The translations under genes and the position numbers were made by a program. Positions 9,125-17,330 of a stretch of 64,000 bases of DNA are shown here, piece after piece. The DNA comes from DAOTWY01 sp003696565 (GTDB lineage Bacteria; Chloroflexota; Anaerolineae; Aggregatilineales; Phototrophicaceae): assembly GCA_034435635.1 (NCBI GenBank), contig DAOTWY010000137.1, forward strand, positions 1 through 64,000, written 5' to 3'. How positions within the stretch are numbered: the first letter of the stretch is position 1; each line of letters opens with the position of its first letter. The notes below the pieces were generated by a model. That model was not told the origin of the DNA, did not search any database, and saw nothing but the letters and a program-made list of their open reading frames with translations.

Positions 9125-10372
9125 ATGCGTAACTTTTATGTTCTATGGTTAGGACAAACTGTCTCATTGATTGGTTCCCGTGTGACAACGTTTGCCTTAA
9201 TGTTGTGGTTATGGGATGTCACTAATCAAGCGGCTCCGTTAGCTATCATCACGTTTATTAATTTGATTGCACCGCTGAGTGCCTCTATTGTTGCTGGTGT
9301 GATTGTTGATCGTTTTACCCGTAAATGGTTGATGCTCTGTGCAGATATGATTGCCGGCTTGACCACGCTCATTTTGATGTGGCTGAGCGTGAACGAACAA
9401 CTAATGATCTGGCATGTGTATGTTGTTGTGAGTATCAATAGTTTTGTTGGATATTTTCAATCGCTTTCATTTTCGACCTCGATCAGTTTGATTGTACCGA
9501 AAAATCGTTATAACCGCGCCAATGCCATGAATAGCTATCTTGGATATTATAGCGCGTCTATTATTTCACCGGGGATTGCCGCTGTACTTTATACACAATT
9601 TGGACTAGAGGCGGTTTTTTTGTTGGATATGTTAACGTTTTTATTTGCATTGGTGATGTTACTTTTTATCCATATTCCCCAGCCAGCAAGCACACCATCA
9701 TCGGAAACATGGCGGGGAAAAATCACATTTGGTTGGCGATATATCCGCGCAAAACCACATTTATGGTTGTTGCTGGTTGTGGTGTCATTGATCGGCATTT
9801 GTAGTACTGCTGCTGGTGCGATCTATGCGCCGATGATTTTGGCACAATCTGATTCAGATACATATGCATTTTTGCAGGTGTTTGTGGGGGTAGGTGGGGT
9901 ATTCAGTGCGGCACTGCTGAGCTTATGGCGTGGACCCAATAACCTCATCAAAGGGGTGTTTGTTGGGTATATGTTGATGGGTGTGTTTAACATGGGGTTA
10001 GCTTTGGGGCAAACGTTGTGGATATGGTTACCATTTGCGGTTTTAGCCGGTATGACGGGACCGATCCCTGGCACGTATCTTCAAACATTATGGATGAAAC
10101 ACACTGAGCCAGAAGTTCAAGGGCGGGTTTTTGCCACAAATTACCTCTTTTCTGGCACATTAATGGGAATTGCCTCTTTAGGTGTGGGATTCTTGGCGGA
10201 TTACGTGTTTATTCCATTGATGCGCAAGGACACGCCGTTAAATAATGTGTTTGGCAAGGGGGACGGCGCGGGATTATCGCTATTATATTTTATGTTGGTA
10301 TTTACGTTGCTATTGGTGGCATATGTGGCACTGAGGCTGAAGCAATTTGACCGGTTACAAACTGTTGATTGA
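9125..10372 (+). CDS. MFS transporter (MFS_3/EntS-like exporter)
   Basis: 415-residue major facilitator protein with about 12 hydrophobic segments. It opens with FYVLWLGQTVSLIGSRVTTFA. VDRFTRKWLMLCADM fits the conserved loop between helices 2 and 3, and later loops include PEVQGRVFATNYL. These fit the drug or siderophore exporter branch that resembles EntS. The substrate is unknown. No Shine-Dalgarno is visible before the ATG (the preceding bases are AT-rich), so weak initiation or a short leader is likely. About 100 bases separate it from the divergent membrane protein. Confidence 0.85.
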   Translation: MRNFYVLWLGQTVSLIGSRVTTFALMLWLWDVTNQAAPLAIITFINLIAPLSASIVAGVIVDRFTRKWLMLCADMIAGLTTLILMWLSVNEQLMIWHVYVVVSINSFVGYFQSLSFSTSISLIVPKNRYNRANAMNSYLGYYSASIISPGIAAVLYTQFGLEAVFLLDMLTFLFALVMLLFIHIPQPASTPSSETWRGKITFGWRYIRAKPHLWLLLVVVSLIGICSTAAGAIYAPMILAQSDSDTYAFLQVFVGVGGVFSAALLSLWRGPNNLIKGVFVGYMLMGVFNMGLALGQTLWIWLPFAVLAGMTGPIPGTYLQTLWMKHTEPEVQGRVFATNYLFSGTLMGIASLGVGFLADYVFIPLMRKDTPLNNVFGKGDGAGLSLLYFMLVFTLLLVAYVALRLKQFDRLQTVD

Positions 10373-10448
10373 CCTGTTTAGCAGTGATATGCTTTTATTG
10401 CGGTAACGTCATGACTGTTTGGGTGATCTTTTTGGAGCAATCTATTTG

Positions 10449-10901
10449 ATGAATATTCGGCAAGCAACTCAAGCTGATCTGCCGGGGATTCGGCATTTGT
10501 GGCAAGAACATATCACCATCCTCAGCCAAGCGGATGCACGTTTTAAGCCCTTATTACAAACGACGGCTGAGTGGGAAGCGCGTCTGCTTGAGAGAATTGA
10601 GCATGTTTATATTTGTGAAAAAGATGGTAAGATCATCGGGTATCTTGCGGGTGATGCTACAGAGACACTTGCTACGATTGACGAGATCGCTTTAGATGCA
10701 CATACCTATCATAGTGGTTTGGGGCGGGCTTTAGTCAATGCTTGGTATCGCGCACACCCCAATTTACCTTTACGTGTGCATGTCCCGCGTTATCACGCTG
10801 TTGAACAGGCTTTTTGGCGGGCATTAGGGGCAAAGGAAGTTCATACTTGGCAAACACCACCGGAAAAAATTTGGATGATTTTATCGTCCGACCAGCGGTA
10901 A
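10449..10901 (+). CDS. GNAT family N-acetyltransferase
   Basis: About 150 residues with the GNAT fold: NIRQATQADLPGIRHLW at the N terminus, ICEKDGKIIGYLAG for beta strands 3-4, and the acetyl-CoA loop region around HSGLGRALVNAWY. The substrate is unknown. The ATG at 10449 is chosen because GGAG (10434-10437) stands 11 bases upstream; an in-frame TTG at 10419 lacks such a site. Its 3' end overlaps the next GNAT gene, suggesting an old tandem duplication and coupled translation. Confidence 0.8.
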   Translation: MNIRQATQADLPGIRHLWQEHITILSQADARFKPLLQTTAEWEARLLERIEHVYICEKDGKIIGYLAGDATETLATIDEIALDAHTYHSGLGRALVNAWYRAHPNLPLRVHVPRYHAVEQAFWRALGAKEVHTWQTPPEKIWMILSSDQR

Positions 10902-11350
10902 AAGCTGATGCTTTTGCTATCGGTCGTTTATGGGAAAAACTCGTTGCATATCACCATGAATTAGACCCTAACTTACCTCAGGCATCACAAGATGGCAGCG
11001 CATTTTATTGTCAACATATCCAGGCTCAACTTGAAAATCCTTATTCCCATGTCTTGGTTGCGGAGTATGATCAACAAGTTATTGGGTATGTCTTTGGGGT
11101 GATTATACACGAAATGCCGGAGATGTTTCTGCAAGACCCTGGTGGTTTCTTGGCTGATATTTTTATTGAGGAACAATATCGCGGTTATGGAATTGGGCGG
11201 CAACTCGTATTAGCATTGCAAGACTGGTTTAAATCACGCGGGGTGAGTCATATGGAGTGGTATGTTGCCACGCAGAACATCGCTGCTAGGGCGTTTTGGC
11301 AAGTGATTGGTGGAGATGAAGTTATGATCCGAATGCAGGTGAGACTATGA
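10871..11350 (+). CDS. GNAT family N-acetyltransferase, second copy
   Basis: About 159 residues. FIVRPAVKADAFAIGRLWEKL opens the fold (quoted in part: AVKADAFAIGRLW), VAEYDQQVIGYVFG follows, and the CoA-binding motif reads EEQYRGYGIGRQLV. The ATQNIAARAFWQ ending is typical. The reading frame is open back to 10814, but homology starts only near 10874, so a TTG at 10871 or a nearby non-ATG codon is the probable start, giving about 31 bases of overlap with the first GNAT. It ends in an ATGA overlap with the AlaX gene. Confidence 0.75.
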   Translation: MDDFIVRPAVKADAFAIGRLWEKLVAYHHELDPNLPQASQDGSAFYCQHIQAQLENPYSHVLVAEYDQQVIGYVFGVIIHEMPEMFLQDPGGFLADIFIEEQYRGYGIGRQLVLALQDWFKSRGVSHMEWYVATQNIAARAFWQVIGGDEVMIRMQVRL

Positions 11351-12060
11351 CTGAATTACTTTATCAAACAGATGCTTATCTTAAAGAATTTACTGCCCAA
11401 GTTGTTGGGGTGGATACTGAACAACATGGTGTTTATTTAGATCGTACAGCCTTTTATCCTGGTGGGGGCGGTCAACCAGCAGATTATGGTCAACTGATTG
11501 CAGAAGATGGCACGGTTTATCAGGTCATTAAAGGTGGGCGTGGTAATTTGCACATTCTCAACGGGGAAGCGTTGCCCGCTGTTGGGATGGCAGTTAAGGG
11601 CGTGTTAGATTGGGAAAGACGTTATCAACTGATGCGTACACACACCGCTATGCATATTTTGTGTGGTGTGGTGTGGCGGGATTATGGCGCAAGCGTCACA
11701 GGTGGGAACATGGAACCCTTAAAAGGGCGCATGGACTTTGAATTTGAGCGAATGCAAAAAGAGCTGGTTAATGAAATTGAAGAACATATCAATGTGGAAG
11801 TCGCTGCTGCACGCGATATTCGGGTGAATATTTTGCCACGGGAAGACGCTTTTCAAATTCCTGACCTGATCCGCACCAAGATCAACCTGTTACCAGAAGG
11901 CATCACACACGTCCGTACGGTGGAAATTGTCGGCTTAGATTTACAGGCAGATGGTGGTACACACGTCCGCAACACGCAAGAGGTAGGTAAGCTTGTCATC
12001 CCGGAATATAAGAGCAAAGGCGGAATTAACAAGCGCATTTATCTGGAGATTCGGGACTGA
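11347..12060 (+). CDS. alanyl-tRNA editing protein, AlaX family
   Basis: Free-standing editing domain that hydrolyses Ser-tRNA(Ala) (or Gly-tRNA(Ala)). The 237-residue length fits AlaX-M. TAFYPGGGGQPADYG (34-48) is the family signature, and HTAMH (99-103) gives the first zinc pair. The second zinc motif, CGGTH in AlaRS, reads DGGTH (202-206), with Asp in place of the Cys. Linked by overlaps to the GNAT before it (ATGA) and the gene after it (TGATG), so it belongs to a four-gene operon. Confidence 0.88.
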   Translation: MTELLYQTDAYLKEFTAQVVGVDTEQHGVYLDRTAFYPGGGGQPADYGQLIAEDGTVYQVIKGGRGNLHILNGEALPAVGMAVKGVLDWERRYQLMRTHTAMHILCGVVWRDYGASVTGGNMEPLKGRMDFEFERMQKELVNEIEEHINVEVAAARDIRVNILPREDAFQIPDLIRTKINLLPEGITHVRTVEIVGLDLQADGGTHVRNTQEVGKLVIPEYKSKGGINKRIYLEIRD

Positions 12061-12755
12061 TGCGCTATATTCACCCTGTGGGAGGGCATGAGAAATTTGT
12101 TGCCAGTGGTATCTATCATCATCAATATGATGGGGTGGATACGGGTACAACCGAAAGCTGGAGCATTCATGAATTGCCGGATGGGGCGTGGATGATCCGC
12201 GTAGATGAGGATTATCGCGCGCAAGACGGTAGCAGCGTTTTGATAGAAGGGTGGCGTTCGCCATTAACAGAAGGCGGGCAACTGCTGCGGGTTGATATTC
12301 ATGCATTCAGCGGCAAACACGATGATATTAAACAAGTTCGTGCGACATACACAGTTGATGAAGATGTCTTGCAAATTGGGCGAGAAATTAACAACGGTGA
12401 ACGGGAGTGGTATACGTTGCAACTGCCGGCTGGTTATATTCTTTCGCCAGAATGCTTAATTTTCGCCGGTTTTGAAGTTGATGAATTGGCGACACGGCAA
12501 GATAAACGTGCGTCGGTAATTGGTTATTTTCCCACTTTTATAAGTGATTATGCTTTTAAACCGGTTGTGTACCAGCCCGTTGCGCGCTTTATTGGGGATG
12601 AACAGCTCACACTGGGGGATAAAACCTATCAGGCACGCCATTTTGAACAAACCGAGTCGTTGCATTTATGGGTAGACCAGCACACAATTTTATTGAAATA
12701 TGAGGCAGGCGATGCATCGCATGGGGCGGTGTTGCATCAATATGCACATCGCTAA
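12060..12755 (+). CDS. conserved hypothetical protein
   Basis: 231 residues with no signal peptide or membrane segment, rich in beta-strand-like stretches (ESWSIHELPDGAWMIRVD, LLRVDIHAFSG, EWYTLQLPAGY). I do not recognise the family; the alternating pattern would suit an all-beta, lipocalin-like or DUF-type fold. Its start shares one base with the AlaX stop codon (TGATG), which implies co-translation with the editing enzyme. A small hairpin-prone stretch without a T-tract follows at about 12763-12790. Confidence 0.7.
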   Translation: MRYIHPVGGHEKFVASGIYHHQYDGVDTGTTESWSIHELPDGAWMIRVDEDYRAQDGSSVLIEGWRSPLTEGGQLLRVDIHAFSGKHDDIKQVRATYTVDEDVLQIGREINNGEREWYTLQLPAGYILSPECLIFAGFEVDELATRQDKRASVIGYFPTFISDYAFKPVVYQPVARFIGDEQLTLGDKTYQARHFEQTESLHLWVDQHTILLKYEAGDASHGAVLHQYAHR

Positions 12756-12816
12756 GCAATGCAGGCACTGATAGGGTTTTGTCCCTGCTTATGGCATACA
12801 TGAAGAAGAGGCATTT

Positions 12817-13818
12817 ATGATAAAACGGTTCCGTCTTTTTTTAGGGACAACACGCTTATGGATTTTATTTTTCTTATTGGCATTTACCGGTTTAGCCAAT
12901 TTGCTGTTAAATGTCGTTCGAGATGAATCGCCCTGGGCAGCAGATGCGCAAACATTTTTGGTGATTATTTGGGTGTTAGGGTCACTTGGGGTTGTTGTTA
13001 GCGCACTTTCGCCAGAAGAACGCGGGCGATGGATAGGTGTGATTGCACCTGCGGCGGGCGTGGTTATTTTGGCGGTGTTATTTGCGCCTAATCTGGTTGG
13101 TCTGGCAAGCGGCGGGGCTATTGGATGGGTGATCGCAGGGTTGTTGATTTTCCGCCCACGCGGACCACAAGAATATAAAGAGGCGATTCGGTTGTTCCGG
13201 CGTAATCAATATGCTGCTGCTATTGAAAAAATGGATGAACTGATTAAGCAGCAACCGAAAGACATCAATGCTTATTATTTGCGGGCACAGATTTTCCGTG
13301 TTTGGGGTAAGTTGGACCGTGCTAGACGGGACTATCAAAAAATGACCACCCTGTATACAGCGGATGCGCCAGATCGTTGGGTGGCGTACAACGGCTTAGC
13401 AGAGGTGGAACTTCAGCGGCATAATTTAGAAGCTGCGCGTCATGCTGCGCTTCAGGCATACGAGATCGCCCCTAAACAGTGGGTGACAACTTATAGCCTG
13501 GGTATGATAGAAGATCGTGCCCGTAATTCAGAACAAGCAATCCGGTATTTTAATGAATCATTGGCGGCAAAAGTGCCAGAAGCACAATATCGTTTTCTGA
13601 TTTATTTTTATTTGGCGCGTGCTTATGCCAGGCAAGCACAATGGGATGCAGCCAAACAAGCGGCAGGGCAAATGCGCAAACACGCTGGTGGCTTAAATCA
13701 ATGGCAGATTATCCTACAAAGTGACCAAGCCCAGACGTTACGGGAAGTGATGGAAGATGATATTAAAACAGCCGAGCAACTGTATAATCAAGAGATCACA
13801 GTTGAGAATTTAGCCTAA
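12817..13818 (+). CDS. membrane-anchored TPR protein
   Basis: 333 residues. Three or four membrane helices fill residues 13-110, then TPR-like repeats cover about 115-320 (YKEAIRLFRRNQYAAAIEKM, INAYYLRAQIFRVWGKLDRA, WVTTYSLGMIEDRARNSEQA). GAAGAAGAGG precedes the ATG. First gene of an apparent four-gene operon of envelope proteins (16-base gap to the next). Probably a membrane scaffold; the partner is unknown. Confidence 0.75.
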   Translation: MIKRFRLFLGTTRLWILFFLLAFTGLANLLLNVVRDESPWAADAQTFLVIIWVLGSLGVVVSALSPEERGRWIGVIAPAAGVVILAVLFAPNLVGLASGGAIGWVIAGLLIFRPRGPQEYKEAIRLFRRNQYAAAIEKMDELIKQQPKDINAYYLRAQIFRVWGKLDRARRDYQKMTTLYTADAPDRWVAYNGLAEVELQRHNLEAARHAALQAYEIAPKQWVTTYSLGMIEDRARNSEQAIRYFNESLAAKVPEAQYRFLIYFYLARAYARQAQWDAAKQAAGQMRKHAGGLNQWQIILQSDQAQTLREVMEDDIKTAEQLYNQEITVENLA

Positions 13819-13834
13819 ATACTGACGTGAGATT

Positions 13835-14623
13835 ATGGGCAAATTAACCGCGTTTTTGATCAATAAGTTTAAGGCATGGGATCGTCCATCACAAATCGCT
13901 TTCATCATGACGTTGGTTTTGATGATTCCACCGGTGATTGCGCTTTTAAGCGGGGTGCAATCCTTGCGTCAACCGGCTGTTGTTGGGTTAATGGGGCTAA
14001 TCATTAGCGCACAGGGGATCATCATGTGGGCGAATCGTGGCATGGTAACGGATTATACCCGTGCCCAACGCGCTTATATGGCTGGGGATTTTATCACCGC
14101 ACGCAACACCTTAGAGACACTTTATCAAACGGGGAAGGCGGACTATCGTGAACTAACCCTGCTTGGCAATACCTATCGCCAGCTAGGAGACCTACCGGCA
14201 AGCGAACGTGTTTTGTCAGAAGCTCTTAACATCCACCCAAGGCACTATTTCCCTTTATATGGATTTGGACGTACACTTTTAGTGCAAGGACGCTTTGCCG
14301 AAGCACAACACACCCTAGAAGCCGCGCTCCAGCATGATGCGCCGCCGGCTATTCATTTTGACCTGGGCGAGGCGATGTATCACCAGGGAAATGAACCCGT
14401 TGCGGTTGTGCATCTTAGCCAGGCATTACCGCATTTGGATGAAGCGCGTCGTTTTATGGCGGTTTTGTTGCTGTATAACATGGGTAAGGGCGCACCGCCG
14501 GATGCAGAACTCATTGCTGCGGGGTGGGCTTATTGGCAAGCGCAGGTTACTTTATTTCAACACACCCCTTATGGGGAAGCACTCAAAGGAGCGATGAGCC
14601 ATGTCGATCATTCTGAATCGTGA
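13835..14623 (+). CDS. membrane-anchored TPR protein, second
   Basis: 262 residues: two membrane helices (about 18-38 and 45-65) followed by TPR units (RAYMAGDFITARNTLETLYQ, ELTLLGNTYRQLGDLPASER, PLYGFGRTLLVQGRFAEAQ, and more). The architecture parallels the gene before it, and the two could be paralogs or form a complex. Its last 23 bases overlap the next gene, suggesting coupled translation. Confidence 0.75.
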   Translation: MGKLTAFLINKFKAWDRPSQIAFIMTLVLMIPPVIALLSGVQSLRQPAVVGLMGLIISAQGIIMWANRGMVTDYTRAQRAYMAGDFITARNTLETLYQTGKADYRELTLLGNTYRQLGDLPASERVLSEALNIHPRHYFPLYGFGRTLLVQGRFAEAQHTLEAALQHDAPPAIHFDLGEAMYHQGNEPVAVVHLSQALPHLDEARRFMAVLLLYNMGKGAPPDAELIAAGWAYWQAQVTLFQHTPYGEALKGAMSHVDHSES

Positions 14624-15128
14624 AGGGGGAGTCTCGGTTTTCCGTGTGGGGGTTTTAGCCGCGGTTATCGGGATATTAGCGATTATCGGCGGGTATGTTT
14701 ATTTTCAATTGGAAAACGACCGCCGTTCTAAACCGTTAGAGGTTGAACTTTACCCTAATGCTGAGCTGTGGTCACAGGTGTATGATCTGCCAACCTCCCG
14801 GGAGGTATATTACATTTCACGCGATGCTTCACCGGAAGATGTCGTGATGTATTATCAAGCCCTGCTCGATGATTTTTATGATCAAAATGCGACAGACCCC
14901 CGCCGCGAACATCAATGTCGGCGTTTTCCAGAAAGCGGTATTTTCCCAGATTATGTAGAAGGGTCTGGCAATTTGCCATATTTCTATAGCTGTTTGTTTG
15001 AAGATGCCTTTTTTGATGCAGAACATAGTACAGTGATTGAAATTCAACCGGGTATTGCCAACGATGCAGAAGGGTTTGATAACACTGGCTTGACGTTTAT
15101 TCGTTATATCCAACGCTGGACAGGATGA
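14601..15128 (+). CDS. membrane-anchored exported protein of unknown function
   Basis: 175 residues. One N-terminal membrane helix (about 13-34) is followed by a domain predicted outside the cell, with two cysteines (about 112 and 137) that could form a disulfide. VMYYQALLDDFYDQ (residues about 80-93) resembles IAFYEQAG in the following gene, so the two extracellular domains may be related. It overlaps the TPR gene by 23 bases and the next gene by ATGA. Confidence 0.65.
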   Translation: MSIILNREGGVSVFRVGVLAAVIGILAIIGGYVYFQLENDRRSKPLEVELYPNAELWSQVYDLPTSREVYYISRDASPEDVVMYYQALLDDFYDQNATDPRREHQCRRFPESGIFPDYVEGSGNLPYFYSCLFEDAFFDAEHSTVIEIQPGIANDAEGFDNTGLTFIRYIQRWTG

Positions 15129-15631
15129 CAGACCAAACCACTCCAAAAGCACTTGAAGATAGCGAAGAAACCGGTGGTTGCCGCCCACCGTTATGGATAA
15201 TTCTATTGGCGGTGGTTGTGGTGATTTTTTCGGCTTATTTAGGCTTGCAGATTTTTAGTGTGCTATGGGGCATCATTTTTATACCGGATGCCCCCCGCCC
15301 CCCTGATGTTGTTGAGCTTTCTCATGATGGTGGGGATTATGGGTATGATTTATGGCATTATGAGTCAAAGCTTCCGCCGTGTGAATTAATCGCTTTTTAT
15401 GAGCAAGCAGGCAGTACATGCACCATCAACGCCGGTGCGTGTGACGGCATGACTTACATTCATCCTATTTATGAAGAACCGAACTTCGCGGTGTGTACAG
15501 GTATCCGTGAGTTTTCGATCTTCGCACTACGTTGGGAAGCAACGTTAGATGTATTGTATTTAGAAAACCCGTCTTTTAGTCGTTTTACGTTGGAGAGTGA
15601 GGTGTTGTGGGGTGGGGTATCATCTCCATAA
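15125..15631 (+). CDS. membrane-anchored Cys-containing exported protein
   Basis: 168 residues. After a short polar N terminus with ETGGC, one membrane helix spans about 21-50, then a presumably exported domain carries four cysteines (in PPCEL, STCTI, GACDG and AVCTG). No family recognised. Last gene of the 12817-15631 operon, joined by an ATGA overlap. Its end is seven bases from the end of a minus-strand gene. Confidence 0.65.
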   Translation: MTDQTTPKALEDSEETGGCRPPLWIILLAVVVVIFSAYLGLQIFSVLWGIIFIPDAPRPPDVVELSHDGGDYGYDLWHYESKLPPCELIAFYEQAGSTCTINAGACDGMTYIHPIYEEPNFAVCTGIREFSIFALRWEATLDVLYLENPSFSRFTLESEVLWGGVSSP

Positions 15632-15638
15632 CTTAAAC

Positions 15639-15932
15639 TTAAAGCAATCGTATGAAATTTTCCCATATTTCATCTAGTACAACAGTGCTGGATTCACACT
15701 CCAATTCAGTAAAGATATAATGCCAAGCTTCATCAGCATCGTACTCGTCTTTGATCGAAACTAAGCGACGGGTATTATTTAAGCCAGTCACGGCATCCAC
15801 ACAAATGAATGTTTTGACGTAATCAAATAGATAGGGTTGATTCGTCTCTAACCAGAAGGTGTATTTATCATGTATACCTAATTTCATTGGTTTGGTCATC
15901 TTGAAGTTTGGGCTACTATGGAAATGGCTCAT
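15639..15932 (-). CDS. small hypothetical protein
   Basis: 97 residues, mildly acidic, no membrane segment. AGGA about nine bases ahead of the ATG supports translation. KYTFWLETNQPYLFDYVKTF and EAWHYIFTELECESSTV are the most distinctive stretches; no family recognised. It stands alone, convergent with the operon ending at 15631. The 204 bases that follow up to 16136 contain the terminator at 16093. Confidence 0.55.
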   Translation of the reverse strand: MSHFHSSPNFKMTKPMKLGIHDKYTFWLETNQPYLFDYVKTFICVDAVTGLNNTRRLVSIKDEYDADEAWHYIFTELECESSTVVLDEIWENFIRLL

Positions 15933-16092
15933 ATTGCAGTCCTAGTAGATTGTATCACCCCGCTTTAATGTTATGTTAACACAAACCTTTGAATTGTAAA
16001 TTGATCTATTAGTAAGTTTTAACCTTTTGTGCCAAATGTTGGCATGTATGTTGACAGGGATGCTATTGTTTGAATTTGGTTATGGGTGGAAG

Positions 16093-16128
16093 GGAGAGCT
16101 TTCATCAACTTGTGAAAACTCTCCTTTT
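16093..16128 (-). terminator. terminator-like hairpin after DAHP synthase gene
   Basis: GGAGAG (16093-16098) and TTTCA (16100-16104) pair with TGAAA (16113-16117) and CTCTCC (16119-16124), with one mismatch. It lies 13 bases past the stop of the minus-strand gene. The T-rich side (TTTTAA) is on the plus strand, so termination of minus-strand transcripts would depend on the stem alone. Confidence 0.55.
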
Positions 16129-16136
16129 AAGCGGTG

Positions 16137-17204
16137 TTAAATAGTTTGGAGTGCATCCATTAATTGGTGGAATTCCGGGATGCTTAACTGTTGTTTGGCA
16201 TCACTCATGGCGACAGGTGGATTGGGGTGAACTTCTACCATCAAACCATCTGCACCAACTGCCTTAGCAGCTTTGCCTAATGGAACAGCGATATCCCGCC
16301 GCCCAGCAGAGTGTGAAATATCCACAATCACCGGCAAGTGCGTTTCCATCTTAAGCAAAGGCACCGCGCTAATATCGAGGGTGTTGCGTGTCCAGGTTTC
16401 AAATGTTCTGACTCCGCGCTCCATCAAGATCACGTTGGGGTTACCACTGCTGACGATATACTCCGCAGAATAGATTAATTCTTTTAATGTGGCACCAAAA
16501 CTGCGCTTGAGGATAACTGGCTGGCGAACTTTGCCCAATGCCTTAAGCAAGAAGCTATTTTGCATATTCCGTGCGCCCACCCAAAAAATATCAACATAAT
16601 CGGACATCATGGGAATTTGGGAGGCATCCATGATTTCGCTGGTGACAAACATCTGGTATTTATTGGCGATCTGTCGGGCGATCTTTAAGCCTGGTTCGCC
16701 CAACCCCTGAAAATCATAGGGTGATGAACGTGGCTTAAACGCCATGCCGCGCATAATGCGAACACCTCGTTCGGCTAAGGCTGCCCCAACTTCATCCATT
16801 TGCTCCAGGCTTTCCACTGCGCATGAACCCGCAATAAGTTGGAATGTTCCGTTACCGATTTCGGTGCCATCGGCTAGGGTGATAACTGTGTTGGATTGGT
16901 TGGGTTTACGTTGAACCATCAAGTTGGCGCGGGCTTCATGTTCTTCCATTGCCAGCGTTGCGCGGAAAATTTCTTTGAAGAGCGATTTAATTGTCTCATT
17001 ACTAAAAGGACCATTGTTAGCCGCTTCTAGTGCTTGTAGCATTTGTCCTTCGCGCACGGGGTCATAAAAATTGATACCCATTTCTGCCTGAGCCTTGCCA
17101 ATTTGTGAGGCAAGCTCTGCACGTTTATTTAATAGCTCTAAAATTTGTAAGTTAATTTTATCAATTTCGCCGCGCAATTGCGCAACACGATTTTCTGGTG
17201 ACAT
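16137..17204 (-). CDS. chorismate mutase-DAHP synthase fusion
   Basis: Bifunctional shikimate-pathway enzyme of 355 residues. The N-terminal AroQ-type chorismate mutase (about 1-90) shows LRGEIDKINLQILELLNKRA and FYDPVREGQML. The C-terminal class I beta DAHP synthase (about 115-355) shows GSCAVES, AFKPRSSPYDFQGLG, and the VDISHSAGRRD metal site. In related firmicute enzymes the mutase domain mediates feedback control. The ATG at 17204 follows GGAGAAGG; a longer frame from a TTG at 17276 lacks homology. It is the last gene of the S1-ftsK operon, 126 bases after ftsK. Confidence 0.92.
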   Translation of the reverse strand: MSPENRVAQLRGEIDKINLQILELLNKRAELASQIGKAQAEMGINFYDPVREGQMLQALEAANNGPFSNETIKSLFKEIFRATLAMEEHEARANLMVQRKPNQSNTVITLADGTEIGNGTFQLIAGSCAVESLEQMDEVGAALAERGVRIMRGMAFKPRSSPYDFQGLGEPGLKIARQIANKYQMFVTSEIMDASQIPMMSDYVDIFWVGARNMQNSFLLKALGKVRQPVILKRSFGATLKELIYSAEYIVSSGNPNVILMERGVRTFETWTRNTLDISAVPLLKMETHLPVIVDISHSAGRRDIAVPLGKAAKAVGADGLMVEVHPNPPVAMSDAKQQLSIPEFHQLMDALQTI

Positions 17205-17213
17205 AGCCTTCTC

Positions 17214-17249
17214 CAGGTAGTGCTGACTCTTGTAGAGAAAGTCTACCTG
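17214..17249 (-). promoter_or_regulatory. 5' leader hairpin before DAHP synthase
   Basis: Arms CTACCTG (17243-17249) and CAGGTAG (17214-17220), as read on the plus strand, are complementary and 22 bases apart, with an extra inner ACT/AGT pairing. The stem ends a few bases ahead of the Shine-Dalgarno of the DAHP synthase gene, so folding might affect its initiation. There is no T-tract, so it is not an intrinsic terminator. Confidence 0.4.
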
Positions 17250-17330
17250 AAAAGTGGCGTTTTGTCCTTGTGGCAAAGTGCATGAGACAACATTGGTGGT
17301 TTAGCCTAAATAGTGTGTATGAGGGGATTG

